Notes: generated from the sequence alone by a model not told the origin. A stretch of 21,761 nt of DNA from Methanobacteriota archaeon (GCA_018900975.1 JAHIFK010000131.1:1-21761); one strand, 5' to 3'; positions 8,580 through 14,519 are shown, counted from the first letter of the stretch. Program-made: numbers and translations.

Positions 8580-8720
8580 ATGTCTAAAAAAGAAAAAATA
8601 GACTTTTTAGGTTCTAAAAGTTCATGGCATATTCCCACCGCTGCGATGATGGCAATAGCTCTGGTATCGATGAAGATAAAGACGCATAAGTGTGTAAATA
8701 TAGTCGAAGGCAACAAATAA
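8580..8720 (+). CDS. Small ORF with an SSWHIPTAAM motif (46 aa)
   Basis: The ORF reads MSKKEKIDFLGSK, then SSWHIPTAAMMAIALVSMK, and ends at TAA overlapping the next start. An aagg element lies about 8 nt upstream. The middle of the peptide repeats, at both protein and DNA level, the C-terminus of the nucleotidyltransferase gene 1.9 kb downstream (SSWHIPAAAMG at 10468-10501), which suggests a duplicated coding fragment. It could be an independent small protein or a relic of a deleted MNT gene whose C-terminus remains. It lies 36 nt after the helicase stop. Function unknown. Confidence 0.45.
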   Translation: MSKKEKIDFLGSKSSWHIPTAAMMAIALVSMKIKTHKCVNIVEGNK

Positions 8721-8848
8721 TGTCTCAAAAAAAGCACTGTGCTGTATGTAATTCAGTTGTAAAGAGAGGCGAAGGGATATTTTTCAACCACAGGCTCATC
8801 CACAGGAAATGTCTTACTATTGCAAGAGCCATATGGTATAGATTATGA
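8720..8848 (+). CDS. Small zinc-knuckle protein (42 aa)
   Basis: This short ORF encodes MSQKKHCAVCNSVVKRGEG followed by a segment with HRLIHRKC. The pattern CxxC (C7, C10) then H-x3-H-x2-C (H24, H28, C31) is what a small treble-clef or zinc-ribbon fold needs. Its ATG overlaps the stop of the preceding small ORF (taatg), which suggests coupling; gaagg lies about 10 nt upstream. It ends 40 nt before the chosen ATPase start. It may be a metal-binding accessory protein of the ATPase/MNT locus, or the start of a longer gene that has been truncated. The residues are too few to assign a family. Confidence 0.55.
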   Translation: MSQKKHCAVCNSVVKRGEGIFFNHRLIHRKCLTIARAIWYRL

Positions 8849-8888
8849 CAAAGATGACAAAAATGACAAACTGGCAGAGAAGACAAAA

Positions 8889-10061
8889 ATGACGGGAAAT
8901 CCATTCTATGCAAAAGGGCCTGTAGAGCCGCAATATTTCGCAAACAGAAGAGAATTGCTCGAATTCTTCACAGAAAACGTTACAGATGCTGCTCAAAATA
9001 AGAATACGAAGCCAGACAACATCACAATACTCGGGAACTGGGGTATTGGCAAGACTTCAACGCTTCTGAAATTTCAGGACATAATCCATAATGAAATGAA
9101 AGACTCGATGAACCTATTTTCTGTTTTCTTCTCTTTGAAGCCTTCGGTATGCGAAAATGCAGATGTATTTACTTCCTGTCTTCTTGATGCAATAGCAAAG
9201 CAGTATACGATCTCGATACCGCTTAAAGATAGAATTGGAGCGATCATCAAAGACGAAGCTAAAATCTGGGAGCAATGGAAACTGGAAAACATATCTTTGT
9301 CGCCAGAATTGCGAAGAAAAACAAGAAAGCTTGACCTTGTTGAAGCATTGACAAAGCTCTGGAATAAACTGGAAAACAATGGCATCGATTTAGTCGTCAT
9401 AATGATTGATGATATTCACTACATGTTGACTGAAGGCTGGGACGGCAGCCTTTATGATCTGAGGACAGATATTCAAGCATTAGCGACAGGAGGAACGAAA
9501 TACCTTTTTATTATTACTGGACCAAAATTCATCTATCCTACAATGCACGAAATCGCTGAACCATTTACACGGTTGTTTGAGAGGTTTGAGCTTAATAATT
9601 TTGACTTTCCTGGAACAAAAGAAGCTATTATTAAACCTCTGAGATTATCTGAGATACAACTTAAAATATCTGATGATGTTATAGAGCAGATACATAATAT
9701 AACTGATGGTCATCCATTTTTCATAATAAGCATTATGCGTGATGTTTTACGGATATATAAAAATGAAACTATGACTCTGGCTGAGTTCGAAGAAATTAAA
9801 CCGAAATTAATCGAACATCTTTCAAGAAGTAAATTTCAGGATGATTATAATAAAGCAACCGATGCTGAAAAACTAATTCTGTTAAAGTGTGCAGAGATCA
9901 ATAATAGAATTTTTTCCCCATCAGAAATTATGAGTAAATCAATGTCAAAGTTATTGGAACGACTCGCAAAGAAAGAGTTATTGGTCAAAATGGAGAGGGG
10001 AAAATATAGCCTGTATCATCCTCTATTCAAAGAATATCTGAAGAACCTTGGCAAAATATAG
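8889..10061 (+). CDS. Archaeal STAND-like AAA ATPase with a C-terminal winged helix
   Basis: A 390-residue P-loop ATPase of the archaeal ATPase (AAA_16/Orc1-Cdc6-like) type. It opens with NPFYAKGPVEP...FANRRELL, the usual start of this family. Walker A is GNWGIGKT (49-56) and Walker B is LVVIMIDD (168-175). A sensor-like YLFIITGP strand follows near 212, and a lid helix region with GHPFF lies near 280. The C-terminal 70 residues look like a winged helix (FSPSEIMSKSMSKLLERLAKKELL) followed by YHPLFKEYLKNL. I chose the ATG at 8889 because the homology starts there; a TTG at 8820 would extend it by 23 mostly charged residues. MNT genes follow 17 nt later on the same strand. Such ATPases often sit in defence or mobile loci as sensors or DNA-binding switches; that role is inference. 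Confidence 0.85.
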   Translation: MTGNPFYAKGPVEPQYFANRRELLEFFTENVTDAAQNKNTKPDNITILGNWGIGKTSTLLKFQDIIHNEMKDSMNLFSVFFSLKPSVCENADVFTSCLLDAIAKQYTISIPLKDRIGAIIKDEAKIWEQWKLENISLSPELRRKTRKLDLVEALTKLWNKLENNGIDLVVIMIDDIHYMLTEGWDGSLYDLRTDIQALATGGTKYLFIITGPKFIYPTMHEIAEPFTRLFERFELNNFDFPGTKEAIIKPLRLSEIQLKISDDVIEQIHNITDGHPFFIISIMRDVLRIYKNETMTLAEFEEIKPKLIEHLSRSKFQDDYNKATDAEKLILLKCAEINNRIFSPSEIMSKSMSKLLERLAKKELLVKMERGKYSLYHPLFKEYLKNLGKI

Positions 10062-10078
10062 AAGCAGAAAAGGAGTAC

Positions 10079-10504
10079 ATGTTAGAACCTGATGCAATAA
10101 AAGAAGCCCTGAAGGAATATTGCAGAGAGATTGAAATGAAGTTCAAGCCTGCTTGCATTATTCTATACGGTTCAAGGGCTAAAGAGACCTTTACAAATGT
10201 CAGTGATATAGATATCATAGTGATAAGCAATAACTTTGAACATGATTTTCTATCGCGGATTGGAGATTTGATAGATGCCAATACCTCTTCAATTCCAATA
10301 GAGCCTCTTGGCTATACTGAAACTGAGTTTGAAACAATGCTTGGGTCATGCAGGATCACCGCGCTGGATGCTGTTCGCGAAGGGATACCATTATCGGGAG
10401 AAGAATATTTCAATAATCTGAAAAAGAAACTTGCTCAACTTGAAAGAATGGGAGTTTACAAAGGCAGATCTTCATGGCACATCCCTGCCGCTGCGATGGG
10501 GTAA
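10079..10504 (+). CDS. MNT-type nucleotidyltransferase, copy 1
   Basis: A 141-residue protein of the minimal nucleotidyltransferase (Pol beta-like) superfamily. The motif LYGSRAKETFTNVSDIDIIV (about residues 30-49) contains the GS and SDID elements that bind nucleotide and metal. In known HEPN/MNT pairs the MNT partner neutralises a HEPN RNase, in some cases by adding AMP to it. The start follows aggag with a 3-nt spacer and lies 17 nt after the ATPase stop. The C-terminus ends KGRSSWHIPAAAMG, a motif that reappears in the small ORF at 8580. Its stop is 1 nt before the next gene's ATG. Unusually, two MNT genes stand in tandem with only one broken HEPN behind them, so this copy may pair with something else, perhaps the ATPase. 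Confidence 0.87.
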   Translation: MLEPDAIKEALKEYCREIEMKFKPACIILYGSRAKETFTNVSDIDIIVISNNFEHDFLSRIGDLIDANTSSIPIEPLGYTETEFETMLGSCRITALDAVREGIPLSGEEYFNNLKKKLAQLERMGVYKGRSSWHIPAAAMG

Positions 10505-10505
10505 A

Positions 10506-10907
10506 ATGACAGCTTCCGAAGAAAAAATAGACCTTGAAAAAACAGTAAATGCCATATTAAAAGAAATAAGCAGCATCGAAGCAATATACTTATTTAGCAG
10601 CATCGCAAAAGGAGAAGAGAACGAAAGAAGCGATTACGACATTGCTGTAATTGTAAGGGAATATCCTGAAAAGGATTTAGACAAAATTGCCAGAATAAGG
10701 TACTCGCTTCTTGGAAAATTAAAAAGACCGCTTGAGATATTGCTCATTGGAATAGATGACCTGGAATATTCTTCACCTTTTCTTTATGAAATATATCATG
10801 CAAGCAGGCTTCTTTATGGTACAGATATACTGATCAGGTGCAAAAACGTTGTAGAGAAAATAAAACCCATCATTGCGGAAGGCAATACAGTAGGTTATCA
10901 TGTCTGA
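10506..10907 (+). CDS. MNT-type nucleotidyltransferase, copy 2 (HEPN partner)
   Basis: A 133-residue nucleotidyltransferase. The active-site stretch is LFSSIAKGEENERSDYDIAV, giving SS-x-A-K-G and SDYD, so the first Gly of the usual GS is Ser here; both SDxD aspartates remain. It starts 1 nt after copy 1 and its end overlaps the HEPN start by 8 nt (atgtctga), the classic arrangement of an MNT antitoxin with its HEPN toxin. It is only loosely similar to copy 1 outside the motif, so the pair is not a recent duplication. Since the downstream HEPN is truncated, this gene may be an orphan antitoxin. The Gly to Ser change could weaken nucleotide transfer, but this cannot be judged from sequence alone. 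Confidence 0.87.
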   Translation: MTASEEKIDLEKTVNAILKEISSIEAIYLFSSIAKGEENERSDYDIAVIVREYPEKDLDKIARIRYSLLGKLKRPLEILLIGIDDLEYSSPFLYEIYHASRLLYGTDILIRCKNVVEKIKPIIAEGNTVGYHV

Positions 10908-11082
10908 TATTAAAGAAGCAAGGGCTGTTAGATATTTACTCGATGCGGTGAACGATACATCAATTATCGGACCTGCATTAGAAGAGGAGCTTTATTCCAT
11001 GGCGGTCTTCCACTCCCAGCAGGCATCCGAAAAATCGGCAAAAGCATGTCTCTCGCTTCTTGATATTTTAATCACAGGATGA
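10900..11082 (+). pseudogene. Truncated HEPN-domain gene (N-terminal 60 residues)
   Basis: The frame begins MSDIKEARAVRYLLDAV and includes the HEPN signature FHSQQASEKSAKACL (about 37-51), then stops after LLDILITG. HEPN toxins of this type are usually about 120-130 residues, with the catalytic R-x4-6-H in the second half, which is missing. The stop TGA lies where a stretch of short direct repeats begins (cccgtgaatcctgtaaatcctgt from 11090), so insertion or rearrangement at that point probably removed the C-terminus. The start overlaps the MNT copy 2 end, with gaagg upstream. The truncated protein should lack RNase activity, although it might still fold as a helix pair. The missing half is not seen downstream. 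Confidence 0.8.
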
Positions 11083-11420
11083 AATTTATCCCGTGAATCC
11101 TGTAAATCCTGTCTGAAAAATTCATTATGAACTGGCTGTCATCCTTTCTTTGCGTCCTTTGCGTCCTCTGCGGTGAAAAAAATCACACCGAATTTTAGGT
11201 AGTATCCTGAATTTCATGACTTGGTGTCTTTATGTTTCCTGGCTTTGAAAATAATGGCTTTACCTCTGGGACTGTGCCACAAATATTTTAATCATAATAC
11301 TTTCACTCCGCCCTCTGTCAAAGTATAAATTGGGGCAAATGATTTAGAACACGGATGACACGGATGCACACGGATACGAATGATCCGGTTTTCATGTTCG
11401 ATCAATAAGGAGAAAACAAA
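11083..11420. repeat. Gene-free tract of short direct repeats before the GxxExxY gene
   Basis: No coding frame is convincing in these 338 bases. Three repeat types stand out: a segment with aatcctgtaaatcctgt (about 11096-11112), a run of ctttgcgtcctttgcgtcctctgcggtgaaaa (11147-11178) and acacggatgacacggatgcacacggat (11349-11375). I recall such strings as common neighbours of GxxExxY-family genes in environmental genomes; that is from memory, not from a search. The last tract is inverted again after the gene. An aaggag element at 11409-11414 serves the next gene. Confidence 0.6.
11347..11379 (+). repeat. Left inverted repeat flanking the GxxExxY gene
   Basis: The sequence gaacacggatgacacggat, a 4-nt spacer, then acggatacg, reappears as its reverse complement after the gene (11821-11852), with 19 and 9 exact matches separated by spacers of 4 and 3 nt. 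The arm is itself built from the unit acacggat repeated about every ten bases. Confidence 0.75.
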
Positions 11421-11864
11421 ATGCTTCATGGTGAATTAACAGATAAGATCATCAGTTCGTTTTTCAAAGTCTATAACATTCTTGGTTATGGATTTTTGGA
11501 AAAAGTTTACGAAAATGCTCTTGTAATAGAATTAAAACGAGCAGGAATTAATGTTTTACAACAACAGAATATCAAAGTCTTCTATGAAAATCAGGTGGTT
11601 GGGGACTATTTTGCTGACATTATTGCTGACCAGGTGATCCTGGAGATCAAAGTGGCTGAAGGTATAAGAGAAGAAAATAGAGCTCAGTTGATCAATTACC
11701 TTAAAGCCACAGATAAAGAAATCGGGCTATTATTAAATTTTGGCAGAACCCCGGAATTCAAAAGGTTGATATTTACGAATGACAGGAAAGAAAGATTCGG
11801 ATCAGAAACCCCAAATCCGTGCGTATCCGTCGAATCCGTGTCATCCGTGTTCCTTCCTCCTTGA
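11421..11864 (+). CDS. GxxExxY-family protein, PD-(D/E)xK-like nuclease fold
   Basis: A 147-residue protein. The family name motif is exact: G24-F-L-E27-K-V-Y30. A PD-(D/E)xK-like core follows, with D66 in GDYFADII and E75-I-K77 in VILEIKVAE, and then the usual REENRAQLINYLKAT and IGLLLNFG strands. These features suggest a small nuclease-like protein, but the family has no firmly established function that I know of. An aaggag site 6 nt upstream supports the ATG. The last 20 or so residues (from about GSETPNPCVSVESV) are translated from the right inverted repeat, so the reading frame has been extended through repeat DNA, and family members normally end near FKRLIFTN. Flanking inverted repeats hint at mobility. 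No transposase is encoded. Confidence 0.85.
   Translation: MLHGELTDKIISSFFKVYNILGYGFLEKVYENALVIELKRAGINVLQQQNIKVFYENQVVGDYFADIIADQVILEIKVAEGIREENRAQLINYLKATDKEIGLLLNFGRTPEFKRLIFTNDRKERFGSETPNPCVSVESVSSVFLPP
11821..11852 (-). repeat. Right inverted repeat, coding for the GxxExxY protein tail
   Basis: This segment (gcgtatccgtcgaatccgtg then tcatccgtgttc) is the imperfect reverse complement of 11347-11379. It lies inside the open reading frame and encodes SVESVSSVF-like residues, so the frame runs on through the repeat to a TGA at 11862-11864. Confidence 0.75.
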
Positions 11865-12010
11865 TGAATATTATTTCATCATCCCAAACAACAAGTCAAT
11901 TAATACAGACAGGTCACAATTTAAAGGACAATCCCTAATTTTAAGGATGTTCCGGCACATTAAATCAGCGTTCATCACGCCGAAACCCTGCGGGTTCTCG
12001 ACTCCGCGCA

Positions 12011-12036
12011 CACGTATGCCCCGCAGGGCATACGTG
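12011..12036. repeat. Perfect hairpin A (11-bp stem, 4-nt loop)
   Basis: The arms are cacgtatgccc (12011-12021) and gggcatacgtg (12026-12036). The same arm sequence recurs in hairpin B 67 bp later, so both are copies of one palindromic unit. Confidence 0.85.
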
Positions 12037-12077
12037 GACACGCCGACTCCGAAAGCTACACTTCTCGACTTGGTACC

Positions 12078-12104
12078 CACGTATGCCCTGTGAGGGCATA
12101 CGTG
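12078..12104. repeat. Perfect hairpin B (12-bp stem, 3-nt loop)
   Basis: The arms are cacgtatgccct (12078-12089) and agggcatacgtg (12093-12104). Its first 11 bases are identical to hairpin A, but the loop differs. This suggests a repeated extragenic palindrome rather than a single terminator; no T tract follows. Confidence 0.85.
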
Positions 12105-12124
12105 TATGCGCCCTCCAGAGGCGC

Positions 12125-12180
12125 GACTCTGGAGGCTCGTGACTCTGGAGGCTCGTGACTCTGGAGGCTCGTGACTCTGG
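12125..12180. repeat. Tandem repeat, 16-bp unit, 3.5 copies
   Basis: The unit gactctggaggctcgt occurs exactly three times (12125-12140, 12141-12156, 12157-12172), followed by the half unit gactctgg. The block is bracketed by gcgccctccagag on the left and ctctgggcgcc on the right, which can pair with the units and with each other. There are no spacers, so it is not a CRISPR array. Confidence 0.92.
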
Positions 12181-12186
12181 GCGCCT

Positions 12187-12378
12187 TCATCTGCGGTTCC
12201 TTTTTTTCTTGCCTCCCCCTTCCATTTTCAGCCTTATCCCGCCCGGCTCTGTCTCGATAGGCAGCTTCAGGCTAGTATTCATGTGATAGAGGTTAGCGAT
12301 TCCCTTTGGGCAGGCGTCCCATGTATATATGGACAGGATAACAGGAATGAGAGCGTAAACACCTGCAAAGAAAAGGAC
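12187..12378 (-). pseudogene. Remnant C-terminus of an unidentified protein
   Basis: A minus-strand frame without a good start encodes a hydrophobic stretch (FAGVYALIPVILSIYTWDA) followed by CPKGIANLYHMNTSLKLPI and a basic end with GGGKKKRNRR before TGA. It looks like the tail of a membrane protein with a cytoplasmic basic end. It is closed upstream by TAA at 12379-12381. Part of it (12291-12346) recurs at 14204-14258 in a decayed form. I cannot name the parent protein. Confidence 0.35.
12291..12346. repeat. 56-bp degenerate repeat, copy 1
   Basis: The segment begins ggttagcgat and ends catgtatatatggacaggat with aacagga; it matches copy 2 at 14204-14258 at roughly four of five positions. The two copies are in the same orientation and bracket the lipoprotein gene. 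Confidence 0.7.
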
Positions 12379-12436
12379 TTAAATACATGTTATTTCCAAT
12401 TGAATTATATAAGAAAATGTGGAGAGTGAATATATG
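12374..12436 (+). promoter_or_regulatory. Promoter and RBS of the proline-rich small gene
   Basis: The element ggacttaaatacatgttat (12375-12393) fits a BRE/TATA box, with a start point expected near 12408. A ggag site at 12421 lies 9-10 nt before the ATG at 12434. Fourteen of 15 bases (ttaaatacat-gttat) recur in the promoter of the small gene at 14520. Confidence 0.5.
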
Positions 12437-12574
12437 GGAGACTTAAGCAATAAAGAAAGCATTGAACCGAACAAGTATCAACAACCACCGCCCAATCCTA
12501 AACCCCCCGAACCGATTCCGGAACCTAAACCTATCCCTGTACCTGATTCGACTTCTGAACCTGAACCGAAATAA
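12434..12574 (+). CDS. Proline-rich small protein (46 aa)
   Basis: The frame encodes MGDLSNKESIEPNKYQQ followed by a run of Pro-Xaa and Glu-Pro repeats (PPPNPKPPEPIPEPKPIPVP) and an acidic-basic end EPEPK. Proline makes up about a third of the residues, so the protein must be extended and disordered. There is no signal peptide or hydrophobic segment. A TATA-like element and a ggag site are correctly placed. A frame this biased could arise from repeat DNA, but the codons for Pro vary (cct, ccg, ccc, cca), which argues for protein-level selection. Function unknown; it could act as a flexible linker or a peptide ligand for a larger partner. Confidence 0.55.
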   Translation: MGDLSNKESIEPNKYQQPPPNPKPPEPIPEPKPIPVPDSTSEPEPK

Positions 12575-12662
12575 TACCAAAAATATTCAACCGAGAAAAC
12601 ACAATAAATATTACTAGAATATAAATATCATTACCTGTTGAATATAGAAGGCATTCAAGATG

Positions 12663-14150
12663 TTAACGAGACCCACCATACTCGTGCGCCTGCTCCGTGA
12701 ACTCATACCACCCTGCCCGCGGCGTCCCATCCGACCTGATAAGCCCCAGATAGCATATAAAGTCTGAGAAATCACTCATAACCTTATCATTATTAAGGAT
12801 AGGATCACCCGGCTCTATGAAAGTCTTTGCTGATTCCATACAACCTTTTTCTGTGCCATCGTGGAGAATGAACCAGGTCAAGAACTCAAGCCTCTCCGGC
12901 GCCTTTTCCAGATAATCGAAGAAGTATGAAACCGCCATCCTCTGGTCTTCCTCAGTGCCACCAAGTCCGCTGTATGCGTTCCAGCCCACTTCCTCAAGGG
13001 CGAACTCCCTATCGCCTGTCAGCTTTTCAATTTCCTGAAGGTGTTTGTATATCTCAATTGGTTCCCGGTCAAATACAAAGCCCGGATTATAAATATACAG
13101 CGTGAAAGCGTCAAAATCCCCTATCGGCGATAATGTCCTGTAAACATCGAAGTTGTTGTTGCTTTTTAACGTGTGGTAGGCAAAGACCGTTCCTACTTTG
13201 ATATCAGGATGGGATTTTTTTATGTTATCGTAGACCTTTTTGTAAAAGATCTTATATGATCCCAGTTCGTCCTTATGATTGTATAAGTAAATATCGACTT
13301 CATTCCCGATCTCCACGTATTCGATCACATCCCTGTACCTCTCTATATAGGCTATTGCAAAATCCGAAAACCCTGATATCAACGCTGGATCGTCCCAGCC
13401 CCTGAATTCGATATCTTCAGGCAGCTTTCCGATGACAGATGTATGAATGACGCTGAAGGCAACAGACGTCTTCAGACCTTTATTCTTTATTGTTCCAAAA
13501 ACAAGATCGTTGTTTGCCCAGTTGTTCTCGCCCCATGAGGCATATTGATGCGTCATCTGAACGCCGTTATCCCTTGCAAGATTGTATGCCTGGTAATAGC
13601 TTTTGATATCGGTCGCGTTCTGCGGGGACACCAAAAGACCAAGCTTCTTATTCGTTCTAACTGGTGTTTTCCACTCTTTTTTACAGCTCATCGAGTCAAA
13701 GATCTCCACTGCCTTTTTTTCATCGAACTGGCTTTCAAGGCAGGTAAATAAAGCAAAATTCGTTCTATCATCGCAGAAGAGAGCTTTAGTCCGTGTTTTG
13801 AAGGTATATCCATCGCCTGTCAAAGTGTAGGATAGCGGAGATTCTGTCAGAATAGTTCCACTGTTGTTCTTAATAAATTCTTTTACGGCTTTCTCATACC
13901 AGTCATGCGGCGCATCGACAACGTTCAGTGCGAAAGTGCATTGCCCTTTTCTCAAAGTTATGTTGTTGAACGGGTCATCAGAGGCTATCGCTTCCCAGTC
14001 GGGAGAGGATATTGAAAATATTTCCCTTGACCCGGAAGATGTGTAATTTTGGATTATATGATTTTCGGTTTGCGTTCCCTCAGGCGATCTATTTTCGCAG
14101 CCTGATACCAGGAGGGATAGAATGATCATTATCAGGAAAATTTTCTTCAT
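12663..14150 (-). CDS. Lipoprotein with a glycosidase-like TIM-barrel domain
   Basis: A 495-residue exported lipoprotein. It starts MKKIFLIMIILSLLVSGC, a signal peptide with lipobox cysteine at 18. Residues about 35-160 form a small alpha/beta domain (SPDWEAIASDDPFNN...DSMSCKKEW) reminiscent of PsbP/DcrB-like domains. From about 165 to 480 the pattern is that of a clan-A glycoside hydrolase barrel: repeated strand-helix units, a YVEIGNEVD motif with E284 in the position of the acid/base catalyst (GNE), and FALEEVGWNAY with E386 or E387 as the likely nucleophile. It probably acts on a polysaccharide or glycoprotein at the cell surface; substrate unknown. An inactive binding relative is possible. 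It stands alone on the minus strand, 509 nt from the small MLETSQERV gene. Spacing and codon use are like those of its archaeal neighbours. Confidence 0.72.
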   Translation of the reverse strand: MKKIFLIMIILSLLVSGCENRSPEGTQTENHIIQNYTSSGSREIFSISSPDWEAIASDDPFNNITLRKGQCTFALNVVDAPHDWYEKAVKEFIKNNSGTILTESPLSYTLTGDGYTFKTRTKALFCDDRTNFALFTCLESQFDEKKAVEIFDSMSCKKEWKTPVRTNKKLGLLVSPQNATDIKSYYQAYNLARDNGVQMTHQYASWGENNWANNDLVFGTIKNKGLKTSVAFSVIHTSVIGKLPEDIEFRGWDDPALISGFSDFAIAYIERYRDVIEYVEIGNEVDIYLYNHKDELGSYKIFYKKVYDNIKKSHPDIKVGTVFAYHTLKSNNNFDVYRTLSPIGDFDAFTLYIYNPGFVFDREPIEIYKHLQEIEKLTGDREFALEEVGWNAYSGLGGTEEDQRMAVSYFFDYLEKAPERLEFLTWFILHDGTEKGCMESAKTFIEPGDPILNNDKVMSDFSDFICYLGLIRSDGTPRAGWYEFTEQAHEYGGSR

Positions 14151-14203
14151 TACAGTATGAAATTATATTCAGATAGATAAATAACTTCTCTTTGTTTGAA
14201 ATA

Positions 14204-14258
14204 GGTCAGCGATCACATTGGGCAGGTGCGCCTTGTATATATGGACTGGATAACAGGA
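14204..14258. repeat. 56-bp degenerate repeat, copy 2
   Basis: It begins ggtcagcgat and ends tatatatggactggataaca, with gga following. In the minus frame it encodes a damaged version of the same protein tail seen in copy 1, with a premature stop, so this copy is not coding. Confidence 0.7.
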
Positions 14259-14366
14259 TTCAAATGATGAATTTATCCTTAAGGGCAGAAATGATCACCT
14301 CATCTAAATTAACATAATCATTATAACTATCGTTATAATAATATTATTAGAAAATGTATATATACG

Positions 14367-14399
14367 TTTAAATACATTTTATGATTATAGGAAAAATGG
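14367..14399 (+). promoter_or_regulatory. TATA-like promoter for the 14520 small gene and its leader
   Basis: The sequence tttaaatacattttat (14368-14383) is a strong archaeal TATA candidate; the start point is expected near 14395. That gives a leader of about 125 nt containing the hairpin at 14418-14453. Confidence 0.5.
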
Positions 14400-14417
14400 T
14401 AGGTAGTTCAGCAACTT

Positions 14418-14453
14418 CAGCAGTATGGTGAAGCTCCTCTTGCCAAACTGCTG
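14418..14453 (+). ncRNA. Imperfect leader hairpin
   Basis: The arm cagcagtatggtgaag (14418-14433) pairs with cttgccaaactgctg (14439-14453) over about 14 positions, with one A-A mismatch and two G-U pairs, closing a 5-nt loop (ctcct). It lies in the predicted transcript of the small downstream gene. It may be a regulatory leader element or a small RNA; no known riboswitch class was recognised. Confidence 0.35.
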
Positions 14454-14519
14454 TTATAATTATAAAACAGGCTCGAATTCAATTATTTCCAGGAAAACGG
14501 ATAGGATAGGAGGAAGTGA

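Larger units (their letters stand above)
11865..12190. other. Gene-free region with GC-rich hairpins
   Basis: After the GxxExxY gene no frame is convincing. A minus-strand open frame at 11871-12080 exists, but half of it is read from hairpin DNA and its composition is odd, so I do not call it. The region turns abruptly GC-rich at about 11975 and holds two related hairpins and a tandem repeat, described separately. Confidence 0.5.
14151..14519. other. Long leader region with inverted repeats and a promoter
   Basis: No frame is convincing. The minus side serves as promoter of the lipoprotein gene. The region holds the second copy of the 56-bp repeat, an 8-bp inverted repeat (attataac at 14320-14327, gttataat at 14332-14339), a TATA-like element at 14367-14375 and a transcribed imperfect hairpin at 14418-14453. 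Confidence 0.5.

Noticed and set aside
8555..8943. Minus-strand frames of 60-72 codons between helicase and ATPase
   Set aside because: No motif or ribosome binding site; the plus strand has the zinc-knuckle ORF and the coupled starts.
11871..12080. Minus-strand frame of 69 codons
   Set aside because: Half of it is read from hairpin DNA, there is no ribosome binding site, and the composition is typical of a chance frame.
12125..12180. Possible CRISPR array
   Set aside because: The three exact 16-base units are directly adjacent, with no spacers and no cas genes nearby.
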